Shown here: positions 26,272 to 37,900 of the stretch, piece by piece | How the letters are laid out: each line of letters begins with the position of its first letter | Numbering within the stretch: position 1 is the stretch's first letter | The notes under the pieces: generated by a model | What the model saw: only the letters and a program-made list of their open reading frames with translations | What the model was told of the DNA's origin: nothing | Databases searched by the model: none | Made by a program: the position numbers and the translations under genes | Source of the DNA: Gossypium raimondii | Lineage: Eukaryota > Streptophyta > Magnoliopsida > Malvales > Malvaceae | Length of the DNA stretch: 64,000 nt | Assembly (NCBI RefSeq): GCF_025698545.1 | Contig: NC_068572.1 | Location: 4,712,001 to 4,776,000 of the forward strand | Direction of reading: 5' to 3'

Positions 26272-26560
26272 GAAACGACGTCGCTTAACAGAGGGCTTAA
26301 ATGCAATCGAAGTTAAATGCACAGTATAAATTTAAAAAAAAAGAAGAAAACTGAATCGAAACGACACCGAATACAGAGGGGCCTATTGCGCAAATAGACC
26401 GTTGAACAAAAACGCGCGGATCCTTCCCTCAGGTCGGGTCGCAAGCCTCTAAACGGCACCGTTTTAAGCAATATAAATCTAAAAATAAACCCTAAACAAG
26501 GTTCATTCAGGCGTAAATAAAAAAGAAAGAAAATAAACCCTAAACGGCGACCCTCTCTTC
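26272..26560. promoter_or_regulatory. Repeated AAACG(A/G)C words in the LTR
   Basis: GAAACGACGTCGC (26272), GAAACGACACCG (~26358), AAACGGCACCGTTT (~26452) and AAACGGCGACC (~26542) lie within 280 bp upstream of the CT-rich putative leader. They could be LTR enhancer motifs. The function is not shown by the sequence. Confidence 0.4.
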
Positions 26561-28569
26561 TCCGCCGCCTTGAAAGCCAGAACTCTCCTCTCTCTCGTTC
26601 CGATTTGGACAGAGTAGAGGATGGCTCCAATGGCGCGCCAAGGTAAGTTTCTTCTTCGCTTTCCTCTTTTTTTTCAGTTTGGTGCCAAAGAATCAAAGAA
26701 AAGAAAAAAGAAAGAAAAAACAGAGAAGATCACCTTTTCGAAGAAAAACTTTCTGCTTTGATTTTTTTTGTTTTTATTCAATATCTCTCTCCGGGGTTTT
26801 TTTTTCTTCGAGTACATCTTTGGGTTTTTATAACCCGAAAATAAAAAGAAAAAATAATACAAAATTTTTCTTTTTTGTTCTCCTTTTCGCTATTTTTGCT
26901 TTTTTTTCTCTCTCTTGTGGCTTGTTTGTCGTATTTATTGCAGGTACTATAGTCGTACAGAGGCGCGGGCGCGCATGTACAGAGGCTCGCGTGAGTGCAG
27001 AGGCTGGCGTGGAACGGCTACATGCTGCAAGCAGCGCAACACGTCTTGAGGAGAAGGCACCGTGGTTCTTGTTGTTGGTTGGGGCTGATGCTAGGGTTTC
27101 CCCTTATGTTGTAATCGGGTTTGGGCTTAGAAAATTGGGTTTAGGGTCTGTTTAGGTTTAGCTGATTCGGGTTTGGGTAGAGATTCGGGCCATTGGGCTG
27201 GTATTGGATCATTGTAATATGGACATTTTGGACATTTAATATGTTTACTTTTGTTTTTATTATCGATATTGGGCCATTACACTATCTTTTGCTCATCTTT
27301 ATTAGAATTTTTATATTTAGATGGCAATAACTTTGATGGAAATATACCTAGCATTGATATCTTAACTATCCCTTTGTACTCTCTTAAATATGTGGATTTA
27401 AGTAACAACAATTTGTCTGGAGAACTCCCAAGATGGATATGGAATGTGTCAAATTTAAATGCATTGGCAGTATCCAACAATCAGCTCAAGGGTCTCATTA
27501 CGATGGAATTGTGCTATTTGGATTCTCTTAATATTTTGGACCTTTCAAAAAACAATTTTTCTGGCCCAATACCATCTTGCTTCGATGCACAATCCATTTG
27601 AGCAAAAATAGATTAAATGGAACCTTAACAAATGCATTCTTTAATAGCTCTTCCTTGGTGGCTTTAGATCTTAGTGAAAACTAGTTGACTGGGGAAATTC
27701 CATACAGGATTGGAACTCTTTCGGCTTTAAGTGTCTTCCTTCTAAAAGCCAATTATTTTATCAAAAAAATTCTCATTGAGATATGTAAATTGTATTCGTT
27801 AAGCATCATTGATCTTTCTCAAAACAAGCTTTCTGGTTCAATACCTTCTTGTTGGAGTCATTTAACTCTTAAGCCAAATTATGAAAAATCTTCAACAAAG
27901 ACCTATAAGGTATTTGAAGGAATCACTATGGAATGACTGAATTTGAGTGGTCCACTTTAAGAGGAGCTGAGTCATTCTATGTATATCTCTTTATTGAGAA
28001 TCAAATGGAAGAAAAGGTGGACTATACAACAAAGAGAGCATCTTACACATACAAGGGAAACATTCTTGAGTACAAGTCTGGAATTGATTTATCATGTAAT
28101 AGATTAACAGGTGAAATCCCCACAAAGATTGGAAATTTGAGTGAAATTCGATCACTAAACGTGTCACACAATAATTTGGCTGGACAAATACCGTCAATGT
28201 TCTCAAAGCTTAAGCAAATTGAGAGTCTGGAAGAATCCCTACTCAATTGACAGAGTGGTACACCTACAACTTGTCAGGGAGTATTTCGTCTCCGAAAGCT
28301 CAATTTGGAACCTTCGATGAAAGCAGTTATGTGGAGAATCCTTTTCTCTGCGGGCCACCCCTGCATAAAAATTGCAGCGACCTTGATTCACCCCCGACAG
28401 CAGCACCAAATACCTCAAACAACGAAGAAAAAAGTGGTTTGATGGAGAAGTATGTTTTTTGGGTGACCTTTTTTGTTTCTTATGTAATTGTATTACTGGT
28501 TATTGTTCTCATCCTGTATATAAATATCCTTATTGGCGACAAGCATGGTTTTTTTTTTTTTTGTTGTTG

Positions 28570-28823
28570 AACACTGCATCAAGACCTACCATCTTCAAAA
28601 GAAGCGGGTAGCCTTGTGCTTTCGTGGTTTACATTTGTATGTAATTGCTTTCAAAAGTTTGTTTGGGTTATTTGCTTTAAAGTTTTTAAAGGTAGAATGT
28701 AATATCTTTGTTATGTAATAATTGATAGTGTATTATGAGAAAACTATATAAAATGTTATGCATTACCGATTAAAACATTTAATAATGCTTTACAATTTTC
28801 AGCATTCTGATAAACATTTTGTA

Positions 28824-28862
<39 letters not shown>

Positions 28863-28939
28863 ATCTATCTATATTTTGTAGTCAAACAAGCTATTGATGT
28901 TGTGGTAAAAATTTCATATTGTTTCAAACCTTAGTGTAA
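28570..28939. other. 3' flank of the RLP pseudogene with a TA microsatellite
   Basis: AT-rich. A run of about 14 TA/AT units lies at 28826-28856. No gene seen. Confidence 0.6.
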
Positions 28940-29160
28940 GGAAGAGAGAAAGATTATATGAAACTGTGATTTCACATCTCTATCCCTTTCAAATAGGAGA
29001 ATAATAAATTAAATTTTTCCTCCTGATTTTTAGCACTTTAGTTGGATTTGAATTTTTCAAAAGAAAAAAATTAGAAATCAGGAGGAAAAATCTGATTTAT
29101 CTCGTGTTGAAAAGGGATAAAGATGACGTGAAATCACAATTTCATACAATTCCTTGTCAA
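28940..29160. repeat. Fold-back MITE-like element (~220 bp)
   Basis: The left arm has ATATGAAACTGTGATTTCAC then TCTATCCCTTTC and TTTTTCCTCCTGATTT. The right arm, reverse complemented, has GTATGAAATTGTGATTTCAC, TTTATCCCTTTTC and TTTTTCCTCCTGATTT. Near-complete self-complementarity with a short loop around 29040. No target duplication assigned. Confidence 0.75.
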
Positions 29161-29379
29161 AGAAAAATCTTCTGCCACTAAAGCTCAAACTTCATATTAA
29201 CTACTAAATATGAATGACAAAAATAGTCTTTAAATTTTTAAATGATATAAATATTTTTTAAATTAATAAAGTTATCATAAATAAATATGTAGTTTCATTG
29301 TTTTATTTAAACTCAAATTAATAAATATTTAAAAATTTAGTTCACACGATATTTATCTAATTTGAAATTAATAAATTTG

Positions 29380-30054
29380 AGTAACAATAAAATTGAAAGC
29401 CTCCAATCTCCCCATAGTATGTGTTGATATGTTTTAGAAGAGCTTAATTTGGATTCCAACTCCTTCACAAAAACTTATTGGCACAGCTTAGTGGGTTTTC
29501 CAATCTAAAGTCATTGAGAATAAGGAATAACCAATTTAAAAGATCAATAAATATTAAAGGTGAGATTACTTAATATATTTAATCTTCCTTTAAACGAAAC
29601 AAATTAATTGTTGAGTTATTGCATTTATTCGGTGTGATTTAATTTTAAATTTTATTTGTCGATCTTCACAGAATTATTAAATACTTTGAGCAACTTAGAG
29701 GAGCTAAACATGAGCCGGAATGAGGTGAAGGAATTTGTGCCAATAAAGAATAAAGGTATATGTATCAACTAGGAAAGCCTTACTAATTGTTTGCCATTAG
29801 ATATCTAGTGAATGATGCCAACCACTAATTTGACTCTCAAAAAATGGAAGTTTGGGAAAGCTAAAGGTTGCTATGTTAGACTATGTGTTCACCGGTGGAA
29901 CTACTTCTCTAATACAGCTTCTGTAGACATTCTTATCTGTTAAGACCTTATATTTGAGAGGCAATTACTTCAACAACACATTTTCTACTCAAGGTTTAAG
30001 ATGTATGTGTGTGAATATATAGTTTTACAACTTGGTTCCATTTAAAAATATTAT
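29380..30054 (+). pseudogene. Second RLP gene fragment (tandem duplicate)
   Basis: Repeats 22680-23420 of the larger RLP pseudogene, introns included: EELNLDSNSFT, the exon ELLNTLSNLEELNMSRNEVKE, and GSLGKLKVAMLDYVFTGGTT. At the place where the larger copy has TAG (22928) this one has CAA, so the ancestral codon was probably CAA. It has lost bases (ACAAAAACTTATTGG), which break the frame. It is cut off at 30054, where TGTAACACCCC sequence begins. Confidence 0.85.
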
Positions 30055-31410
30055 TGTAACACCCCAAAATTTGGGGTTAAATTAGGAGATTATTATTATT
30101 ATAATTAGTCTCAAATGGTGTAGAAAAATAGAAAGCTCAAGCCAAGTCCGGCGAAGTTCAAGACAATACATGAGATAGAAGCTTGAAGAGGTTTTATTTG
30201 ACTTAGAAATAATATCTAGAAATTTTGTTAAAATGCTTTGGTATGAATGAAAAATCAAAACCTGTTAGTACTTTCTTTGCTTTTCATTTCAAATTTAATG
30301 TTACCATGTTGCCAAAAAATAATGTAGAACGAGAATACATATTAAAGATATCATATGCAAATGTTGTTGCTAACATAATGTATGCTATGGTACGTACAAG
30401 ATTTAACATTTCACAAACAATTAGAGTTGTGAGCAGATAAATGCATGATTCAGTAAAGGATCATCGGCAAGCTATGAAATGGATTTTGCGATATATCTTT
30501 AATACAATGGATATTTGATTGATTTTTTAGTAGGACGATAATCAGGGTAAATGGATATTTGATTGATTTTTTAGTAGGACGATAATCAGGGTGAATGGAT
30601 ATTGTGATTCAAGCTATGCTAGCGATCTAGACAAACAATGACCGACTACTGGTTATGTGTTTACTCTTGCAAAGGAGCCAGTTAGTTGGAAGTCTACTTT
30701 ACAGTCAACAGTTGTCTTATCTACTACAGAAGCGGAGTATATGGCAATCACATAGGCTGTAAAAGAGACAATTTGGTTTCAAGGGTTGCTTGGTTAATTG
30801 GAAATTAAGCAAAAGTACGTCAAAGTACATTGTGATAGTCAGAGTGCTATTCAGTTAGCAAAGAATCAAGTTTATCATGCAAGAACAAAGCATATTGACA
30901 TCTGATATCATTTTGTACGAGAGATTTTAGAAAAAGTAGAATAAAGACCCAAAAAATTTCTACCACTAAGAATCCTATTGATATGATGACTAAGATTGTG
31001 ATTGTGGTTAAGTTCCAACTATGTTTAGACCTAATCATTGTTAAAACTTGAAGGTTGAAATTTGAAGATACTATCAAATATTGTTTGACAATGTGAAGAT
31101 TTATAGAAGCAGTACAATCCCACATTTCAAAAATACAAGGTTATGGAGAGTTTATATTACTATAAATAGGGTTGTTTTCCACCGTTTTTATCATTTTCTA
31201 ACAATTAAATTTTCTGGTACAAAATTTACTTTCTTACTCTATTCACACATCACCTTCATAAAATTTTACCTTTTCATATGAAAAGTGACTACAAACATTT
31301 ACTATCTATAAGGATGATTTTAAAGTTGAATTTACATGAGGGTTAAATTAGGAGATTATTATAACTGAAATTAGTCTCAAATGGTGTTGAAAATGGAAAG
31401 CTCAAGTTCA
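30055..31410 (+). mobile_element. TGTAACACCCC element with embedded Copia fragment
   Basis: The RLP fragment is interrupted at 30055 by TGTAACACCCCAAAATTTGG. A ~70 bp segment (GGGTTAAATTAGGAGATTAT ... AGTCTCAAATGGTGT...GAAAGCTCAAG) occurs at 30073-30145 and again at 31339-31402, flanking Copia DNA. The true outer boundary on the right is not defined. Confidence 0.55.
30190..31030 (+). pseudogene. Copia RT/RNase H fragment
   Basis: Conceptual pieces match the end of Copia pol: KPVSTFFAFHFKF and YANVVANIMYAMVRTRFNIS (end of RT), SYASDLDKQ (30620s), GYVFTLAKEPVSWKSTLQST and LSTTEAEYMAIT (RNase H), HCDSQSAIQLAKN and RTKHIDI. The frame is broken by stops and an exact 44 bp tandem duplication at 30507-30594. 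Gag, protease and integrase are absent. Confidence 0.85.
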
Positions 31411-31939
31411 TTATGCTAAAAGTAGAACATTAATAAGAGAAATAAAATAAAATTATTGTTAAAACCGTCAATTAATTCTTACTCACTACCATGCATACTT
31501 TGGGTATTAAATACCCTTTTACCTCTCTATTAATTGTTTAAAACATATATTAAAAAGAAATATCAAAATTATATACGAAAATGATTTGCAACAAATAATT
31601 TATTTCTATGAGGAAAAAAAATGGCTATTTATATTTATTTTTTGTAAAAAAAAAAAGGAACTTGTGGAAGTGTTTAACCTAAGTATCTTTACAAGAGTAT
31701 AAACCTTATCTTTGCTTTATATATACACTGCTTTGAATCTGATCCAGACTCAGCTTCTTGCCTCCTGCTTTTAATTGGTTTATGAGCGTTTATTAGACAG
31801 ATTCAAGATTATGGGCTAGTATACCAAAATTTACTGTAAATACACTAGGCCTTAGCTCTCTCTATGGGGGGACAAAACTTTCATACCGAGCTTGCGACCG
31901 CTGGATCGACTAGTCGGATTTATTGGTTCGATTATCGGA
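31411..31939. other. Intergenic/3' flank of RSH1
   Basis: 31411-31700 is AT-rich. 31740-31939 is less AT-rich and probably includes the RSH1 3' UTR, which lies on the minus strand. No other gene seen. Confidence 0.5.
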
Positions 31940-34900
31940 TTAGCAATTCTGAAGTTGGTTGTTTTCTATTGTGCTCGGCCAACTACAACCGACAGACCAT
32001 CCCAGAACGCCCAGGATTAGATCGAGCCTTGAACACGCATTAACCTGAAACAAAACCGAGCCATTCCTTGTGTCAGTATGTAGTTCATTTCATGTCATCT
32101 AAAGCATTATTGGATTAGCAAAGTGGGTCTGAACACAGTACCAAAATTTCAAGGTTGGCTTCGACATGAAATAACATGACTGCCATTCCCCTTCCTCTAT
32201 CAATCTCAGCCTGAAACGGAAGAAAGTAAAGATGTTACAGAACTATCAAACTATTAACATAATCGGCGTTGAATTTAAACCAACTCACCACACAGGCGCA
32301 TATTGTGATGCCTACAGCTGCCAATGCTGTTGTGACCTCAGCCATCATTCCTAAAATCATATGTGCAATTAGCAAAAATAAAATGACTAAGAAAGTCTGA
32401 TGCAACCTATAATGGCTGAAAAATGAAAGCATATTGACCTTAAATGCCTGGTTGGATCTCGATAAACAAGGTTCCAAGACTATATGTTATTCGAATTCAA
32501 GTGTGAGACTGTGAGTGCAGGTATGTTCAAGTCTTTGTAAATTTTCAATGTATGTGGAGCATCCTTGGAGGATCATATCCCCATATACCCATATCCAAAT
32601 ATGTGCTTGACATGAGTATAGGAAAATGAAGAGTCGGAGCAGTATGGACTAAGACAAATGTCTATGGGAACAGCTTGGTAGGATGATCCACGTTTCCTTT
32701 GAAGTCCAAAGAAAAAGGAAACAAGTTAACTAAAGGGCTGTAAGTCAACAGTCTCATTGGATCCGTAGCTATTTCATAGCAAAATGTGTCTACTTTAGTC
32801 ATTCAAATTTCTAAGTCACTAGCATCAATATGCCACCAAATAAGTGTAAAATAACCTGAACACGATCGCCAAAAGATTTACCTCGTCGATCTATACAAAC
32901 GACAGAAAACCACTGGATAGAATGTCCTTCAAGATTGTGCCACGAGGCGATTTTACTGGCTTGCCAACTTTCCAAACCAGGCAAGACCTCCTTGTGAGGT
33001 GGATTGTTTGCAGGTATCATTTTTGCAGCACCGTTGCCCAGTGAAAACAAGTAGCCATTGGCCTTAGAACCCACATCCTGTACTTGTTTGTTATGTTTCC
33101 CATTGACCTTAGGGACCCAAATACTTCCATTTTTTGCCGTCAAGGCATCTTCAGAACTTCTTCCTGGGGTTGAAAAATCCACAATGTTCTTCAGGATCTT
33201 CTCCCATAGAGGTCTGTTCTGTCTGGAACTATGCGAGAGGTCTTCCATTTCACTATCCTCTTCAGAATAAGCAATGAAGTCGTTTACTCTATCTGTTGTT
33301 ATTTCCACAGCAGAAAGTGCAGCTTGCTCCCTCAAGAACTAATTATTAGAAATTTAGACAGTCAGTGACTCAACGGTTACAGAGAAAATAAAAAATATAT
33401 ATAATTCACAGTTTCATACTCCATGCAATTCAACCTACTTTCATGATTTTGTGCCTGGCACTACGTGTTTTAGCATGTTGCAACCACTGTTTATGCCTTT
33501 GAAAAGCTGATTTGCTTGAGAGTGCCTGGAACAAGAGGCAAAGATGTACATTACGAAAGAACCAGGGTTATTGCTTGTGCACAAATGAACTATAACATCA
33601 ATATGTTAACGTGGTCAATTTAGAATAGCGGGCAACCGAGAAGGCAGATAAGAATATTTGACAGCAATGGAAGTGGTTCAATCTGTAACCAAGTCTTCTA
33701 CTCTGTCATAACTGACAAAATAGTAAATATCTCTTCAATATTAGGTCCAATGACCTATAACCGTACTCTGAATTCGGTGCACTAACTGCTAGTTTCAAAT
33801 TTTTGAAAGAAAAAGAAACACAAATTTATATCCTCAAGCATATGAAATACGAGTTGTCCCACAATTTAAATATTATCATGGAAGCATGTTCTATTATAAG
33901 CTCAGCAAAATGGACATTGAACCACGTTCAATATATACTAACGTTATAGGTGATAATCTCCACAACTTCTGCATTGGCAAGCACATGCGTGGGAGAAACA
34001 AGATTACCATTGACCTGCAATGAGAAAGTCAAGCATTCAATTGGTGCAATTTGTTGTAGGCTGACACTAGAATTAGAAATTAGCAACATGCAATACAAAA
34101 GTACCTTCGCCGCCACCATTTTGTTTCCAATGTCGGTGTGTATCATGTAGGCATAATCAATAACAGTAGCCCCTCTAGGCAAATTTTTAATCTTCCCATC
34201 ACAAGAAATATTTATAAGAGCACTAGTTCCCACAAAATTATGGTAATATTTTAGCAGAAATAAAAGCACAAATTATGGTTTATGAATTATCATACCTCTC
34301 CCCTTGGGGTAAAGACAAAGATACGACTGCATAAGAGATCTCTGGTAATGGTATCTACAAATTCTCTAGAGCTCATGTTGCCAACGAACTCCTCTTGCCA
34401 TTCTCTAATTGCATTGAGCCAACCAACCTGGAGAAAAGAGAAAGCTTCATCCATAAAATTAGCATTCCTGTCAGGGGCTTTAAAAGGTCTGAAGGAAGTC
34501 CTTTAAAGACTATTCCTAATGACAACTTGTCAAGGAAACTAGGTATACCCTGAGTGCTATGTTTGCATTGTTAAGGCAAACTAATTTCCCTCTTGAATTT
34601 CTACCATTTGGCACAGCATGCCCAACTAGACCAGTAACAAAGACTCTCCCACTATAATGAGCAGCAATGCCTCTCTCAGCTATCAAATCCATCTCTTCCG
34701 TTCTAATCTGCCAGAAACCAACAAAAGTAATTTAATAAAATATGTTGCAAATTTCAAAAAAGAAACAGACTAAATTACAATAAGCATTATTTGGACTTTC
34801 ATTTTTTGATAAATTACTAACATAAATGATCCATCCAGGATTCAAAATTGTTTTGAAAGAACTTAAGGATATCCTCACATTAAGAACTTTATTCCAAATA

Positions 34901-37900
34901 ATTTAACTTAGCAAAAAGTTGTTCTAGAAATAGCTGAAAGGAATATTGAGAATGTAAGAACCTGAACTTCCAAGCGAAACATGCTCTCATACAAAAATGG
35001 AATTACGTTTGTATGAAGACTTTGATAGCCATTAGGTTTTGGTGTTGCTATGTAGTCTTTCATCTGTTCAAAAGACAGACCAATATTTCACAAATTATCA
35101 ATAACCTAACATCAAAAGTACACCAAAATAGAGGAGAAAGAAGGATACATACAGTTCTAGGAACAGGAGTCCAAATACCATGGACCAAACCAAGAACATG
35201 GTAGCAAATCTGCATGAAGTAAATGCATTTGTTACCAAACTACATATGCATTCTTAGACAACTACGTACTTTTGTATTGGCAAAAAATGTCACCTGTGAA
35301 CTGCACAAAGGCCCAACTCCAACCGATGGCTTTGGTTTTATGATTACACGAAGCTGTTTATAACCAAGAGGAACAATGTGTCAATAAGCAAAAATAAACC
35401 ATAAGAAAGTTTCATGTTGGATGTCAAGATGGTTCAAGGAAATATCAAAACAGACCTGGGCTATTTGGTTAACCTCACTGATTGAACCCTTAGATTTGAG
35501 AACAGATTTGTACATACTGTGATCCAAGAAGAAAAATTGCATGTAAGGAAATTATCATTCAAACATCTGCCTTCAAAGCCATCATAAAAAAGCAGGCCAC
35601 AGGGGAGTGGAAAATTAGCTACAAGTATTCAAAGGAACACCACATTCAATATAGAAATCGAAACCGATATCTTAAATCACACTCAACCTAATTGTTTTCA
35701 GGTCTAATGCGCACTTCACCCATTGTCACCCACAAAAATTTCGTAAAACCATGTCGTAGGTCTTTTCTACTGCACACCCAACTAGTGCATGGTCCCCACT
35801 TAATCAGCTAAGGCAAATATTAATGAAAGTACAGCAAGAAACATTGCATAATGACAAACCTAATAAACCCATTCGCTCTTGATGATAAGCATAAAATGCA
35901 GCTTGAAATAATCCCCAAAACTTCTAGACATGTGTATCATTAGGACGAAAACTAAATAAATAACAACCAAAAACACAGGAAAAAGTGCTTCACCTGTAAG
36001 GTTCCTTGCACACTGCACAAATTTCAGTTTTAAGAGTCATAAGTTCCAGGAATTGATCATTCTCAATCTTTTTCATCAAAATTTTGTTTGCCTAGTACCC
36101 AAAAAAGAAAAAGAAAGATAATCATAACCAAATAGATTTGGTATCAGTTGAAGAACCTTAAAACTTGACACCTCATAAAATGGACTTTCAACATTTAATT
36201 ACTATTTCAATTATCAATCGATAATGTTTTTACAGCTCTTTCTAAATAATTTTTGTGAAAAGAGGACAATGTTTACCTCCATGAGCTCTTTTTCATGTTC
36301 TTTGTAGAGGTCTGCAATTCTTCTCTTCACTTTGGCATAATCTTCAGGATTTGTGTACATGAAGGATAAATTTTCAAGTTCAGACTACAAAATACAATCA
36401 GATGTGTTAAAACCAAATATAATCTTGAATTCATGAGAATAAAATAGAAATTGTAATTTTTTTTTAAAAGGAGCATAAGGATGTACCTTAATTTTATACA
36501 TCCCCAACAATTTTGCCAAAGGTGCAAAGACCTGCAATGTCTCCATTGCAATGCTGGACTGAAATCATACAATAGAGTCAAAACGAATAACTAAATGGTC
36601 TATTTCTAGCCAAGGTTCATCTTTACCACCAACCTGTTTATGTGGAGGCATATGTGAAAGAGTGCGCATATTATGTAATCTGTCAGCTAATTTGACAATG
36701 ATGACGCGAACCTAAAAGGAAACCATTTGTTTAGCACATTACATTCCATAAAAACATCATCAAATAAAAAAAATTCACCTCCTCTGTCATGGCTAGAAAC
36801 ATCTGCTGCAGATCATCAGCTTTCACATCTTGTACTGAATCATTTTCATTCTTATACTTCAACTTTCCCAATTTGGACACCTGATTAGGAAAAAAAGATA
36901 AAAAAAGATGCCAAAATGAGCTAAAACTATCTAGTGTTTTGTCTGACATGGCATTGAGCTAAAGGATAATGACTTATATTCATAAAAGTATAAACAAAGA
37001 ACCTTGGTCTCTCCTTCTACAATGCGACGTACAGTAGGACCAAACTCCTCCTCTATTCTCTGAAATGTAACAATATTTGTATCTTCCACAGTGTCATGAA
37101 GCAATCCAGCTGCAATAGACTCCCAATCCAATTCCTAGAACAATAGTTGAGGTAAGTTAAGACTTCAGATCCCCATGCAGAATCAATTTTTCAATGAGAA
37201 CAAACTTCAAATTAACTCACAAGTTCTCCAAGAATACGTGCAACTTCAACCGGATGAATGATGAAAGGTTCTCCACTCCGTCTCTTTTGACCATCATGTG
37301 CCTCAAAAGCTAGCTGTATCAAACAAAAAACAACTTATAGATATACGTCAAAGAGATAATCCCGGAAAGAACATGGTAAAACTTTTTGCAAACTGAAGGC
37401 CTTACCTTAAGAGCATTATGGACCAACTCCAGCTCATTAGATGAAAGGTATGATATAGCAGGCTTCAGACCCTAATGCGATTATAAAAATAATCAGTATA
37501 AGTTTGAAGATATTATAGTAACAGCCTTGCTTGCAGAATAATCAATATTGTTATAGACAGGAGGTTTGGTAACAGCAATTTTACCTCCCACAAACTTTCA
37601 GGAGAAATATCATTAGAGGTATTTGAAGAGAAAGATGATGAACTACACAACTGCCACCTTTTACAACCAACATGAAGCACGCTTGATCTGTAGAGTTTCC
37701 CAAGCAGTATAAACTCAGAAACATCCGTTGAACACCATCCTCCTACATCAAAAGCCTGGCAAAAACACAAGATTCGACCAGCCCAAAATTAGGAACAACC
37801 AATGCCTTTGTATAAAAGTCATACATAAGGCATTGCAATTCAATTAAAAGATAATATTTCACCTAAAGGAGTTAGAAAAAATTGCATGTCTATTTCTTTG

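Larger units (their letters stand above)
24537..27281. mobile_element. Solo LTR (2745 bp) inserted in the RLP exon
   Basis: Begins TGTCGAAACC and ends GGGCCATTACA, with identical 5 bp target duplications CTATC at 24532-24536 and 27282-27286. Removing it restores the LRR frame across the site (...PTI then FCSSLLEF...). TG...CA ends plus a 5 bp duplication fit an LTR retrotransposon. There is no gag/pol and no second LTR, so this is a solo LTR or a non-coding derivative. The left part has four hairpins (24862-25219). The right part has a GC-richer zone (26220-27200) with repeated AAACG(A/G)C words, a CT-rich leader and ATGGCTCCAATGGCGCGCC followed by AAGGTAAGT, a potential leader with a splice donor. 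Confidence 0.9.
22641..28569 (+). pseudogene. LRR receptor-like protein (RLP) pseudogene, split by a solo LTR
   Basis: Remains of a membrane LRR receptor-like protein (Cf/RLP class, no kinase). LRR exons are at about 22803-22956, 23068-23150, 23216-23371, 23476-23624 and a last long exon from 23728 that resumes at 27282. Repeats follow LxxLxLxxNxLxGxIP, e.g. FEVLDLSENALEGTLPSCL and LLDLSHNQLSGGIPEML. After the last repeats come the RLP tail FDESSYVENPFLCGPPL, an acidic spacer, and a transmembrane segment (YVFWVTFFVSYVIVLLVIVL at about 28450-28510). Breaks: TAG at 22928, TGA at 23914, frame loss near 24270-24343, a 2745 bp LTR insertion at 24537, and stops or frameshifts near 27600, 27682, 27935 and 28248. 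The signal-peptide exon is not identifiable. RLPs act in immunity or development with SOBIR1-type partners. This copy is dead. Confidence 0.9.

Noticed and set aside
26313..27155. Open frames of 127 residues (minus) and 158 residues (plus) between the RLP halves
   Set aside because: They lie inside the solo LTR and consist of low-complexity Lys/Phe/Ser runs or translated leader. No domain, and they overlap each other on opposite strands.
31081..31281. 66-residue plus frame after the Copia fragment
   Set aside because: Lies in Copia LTR-like DNA, with no recognisable domain.
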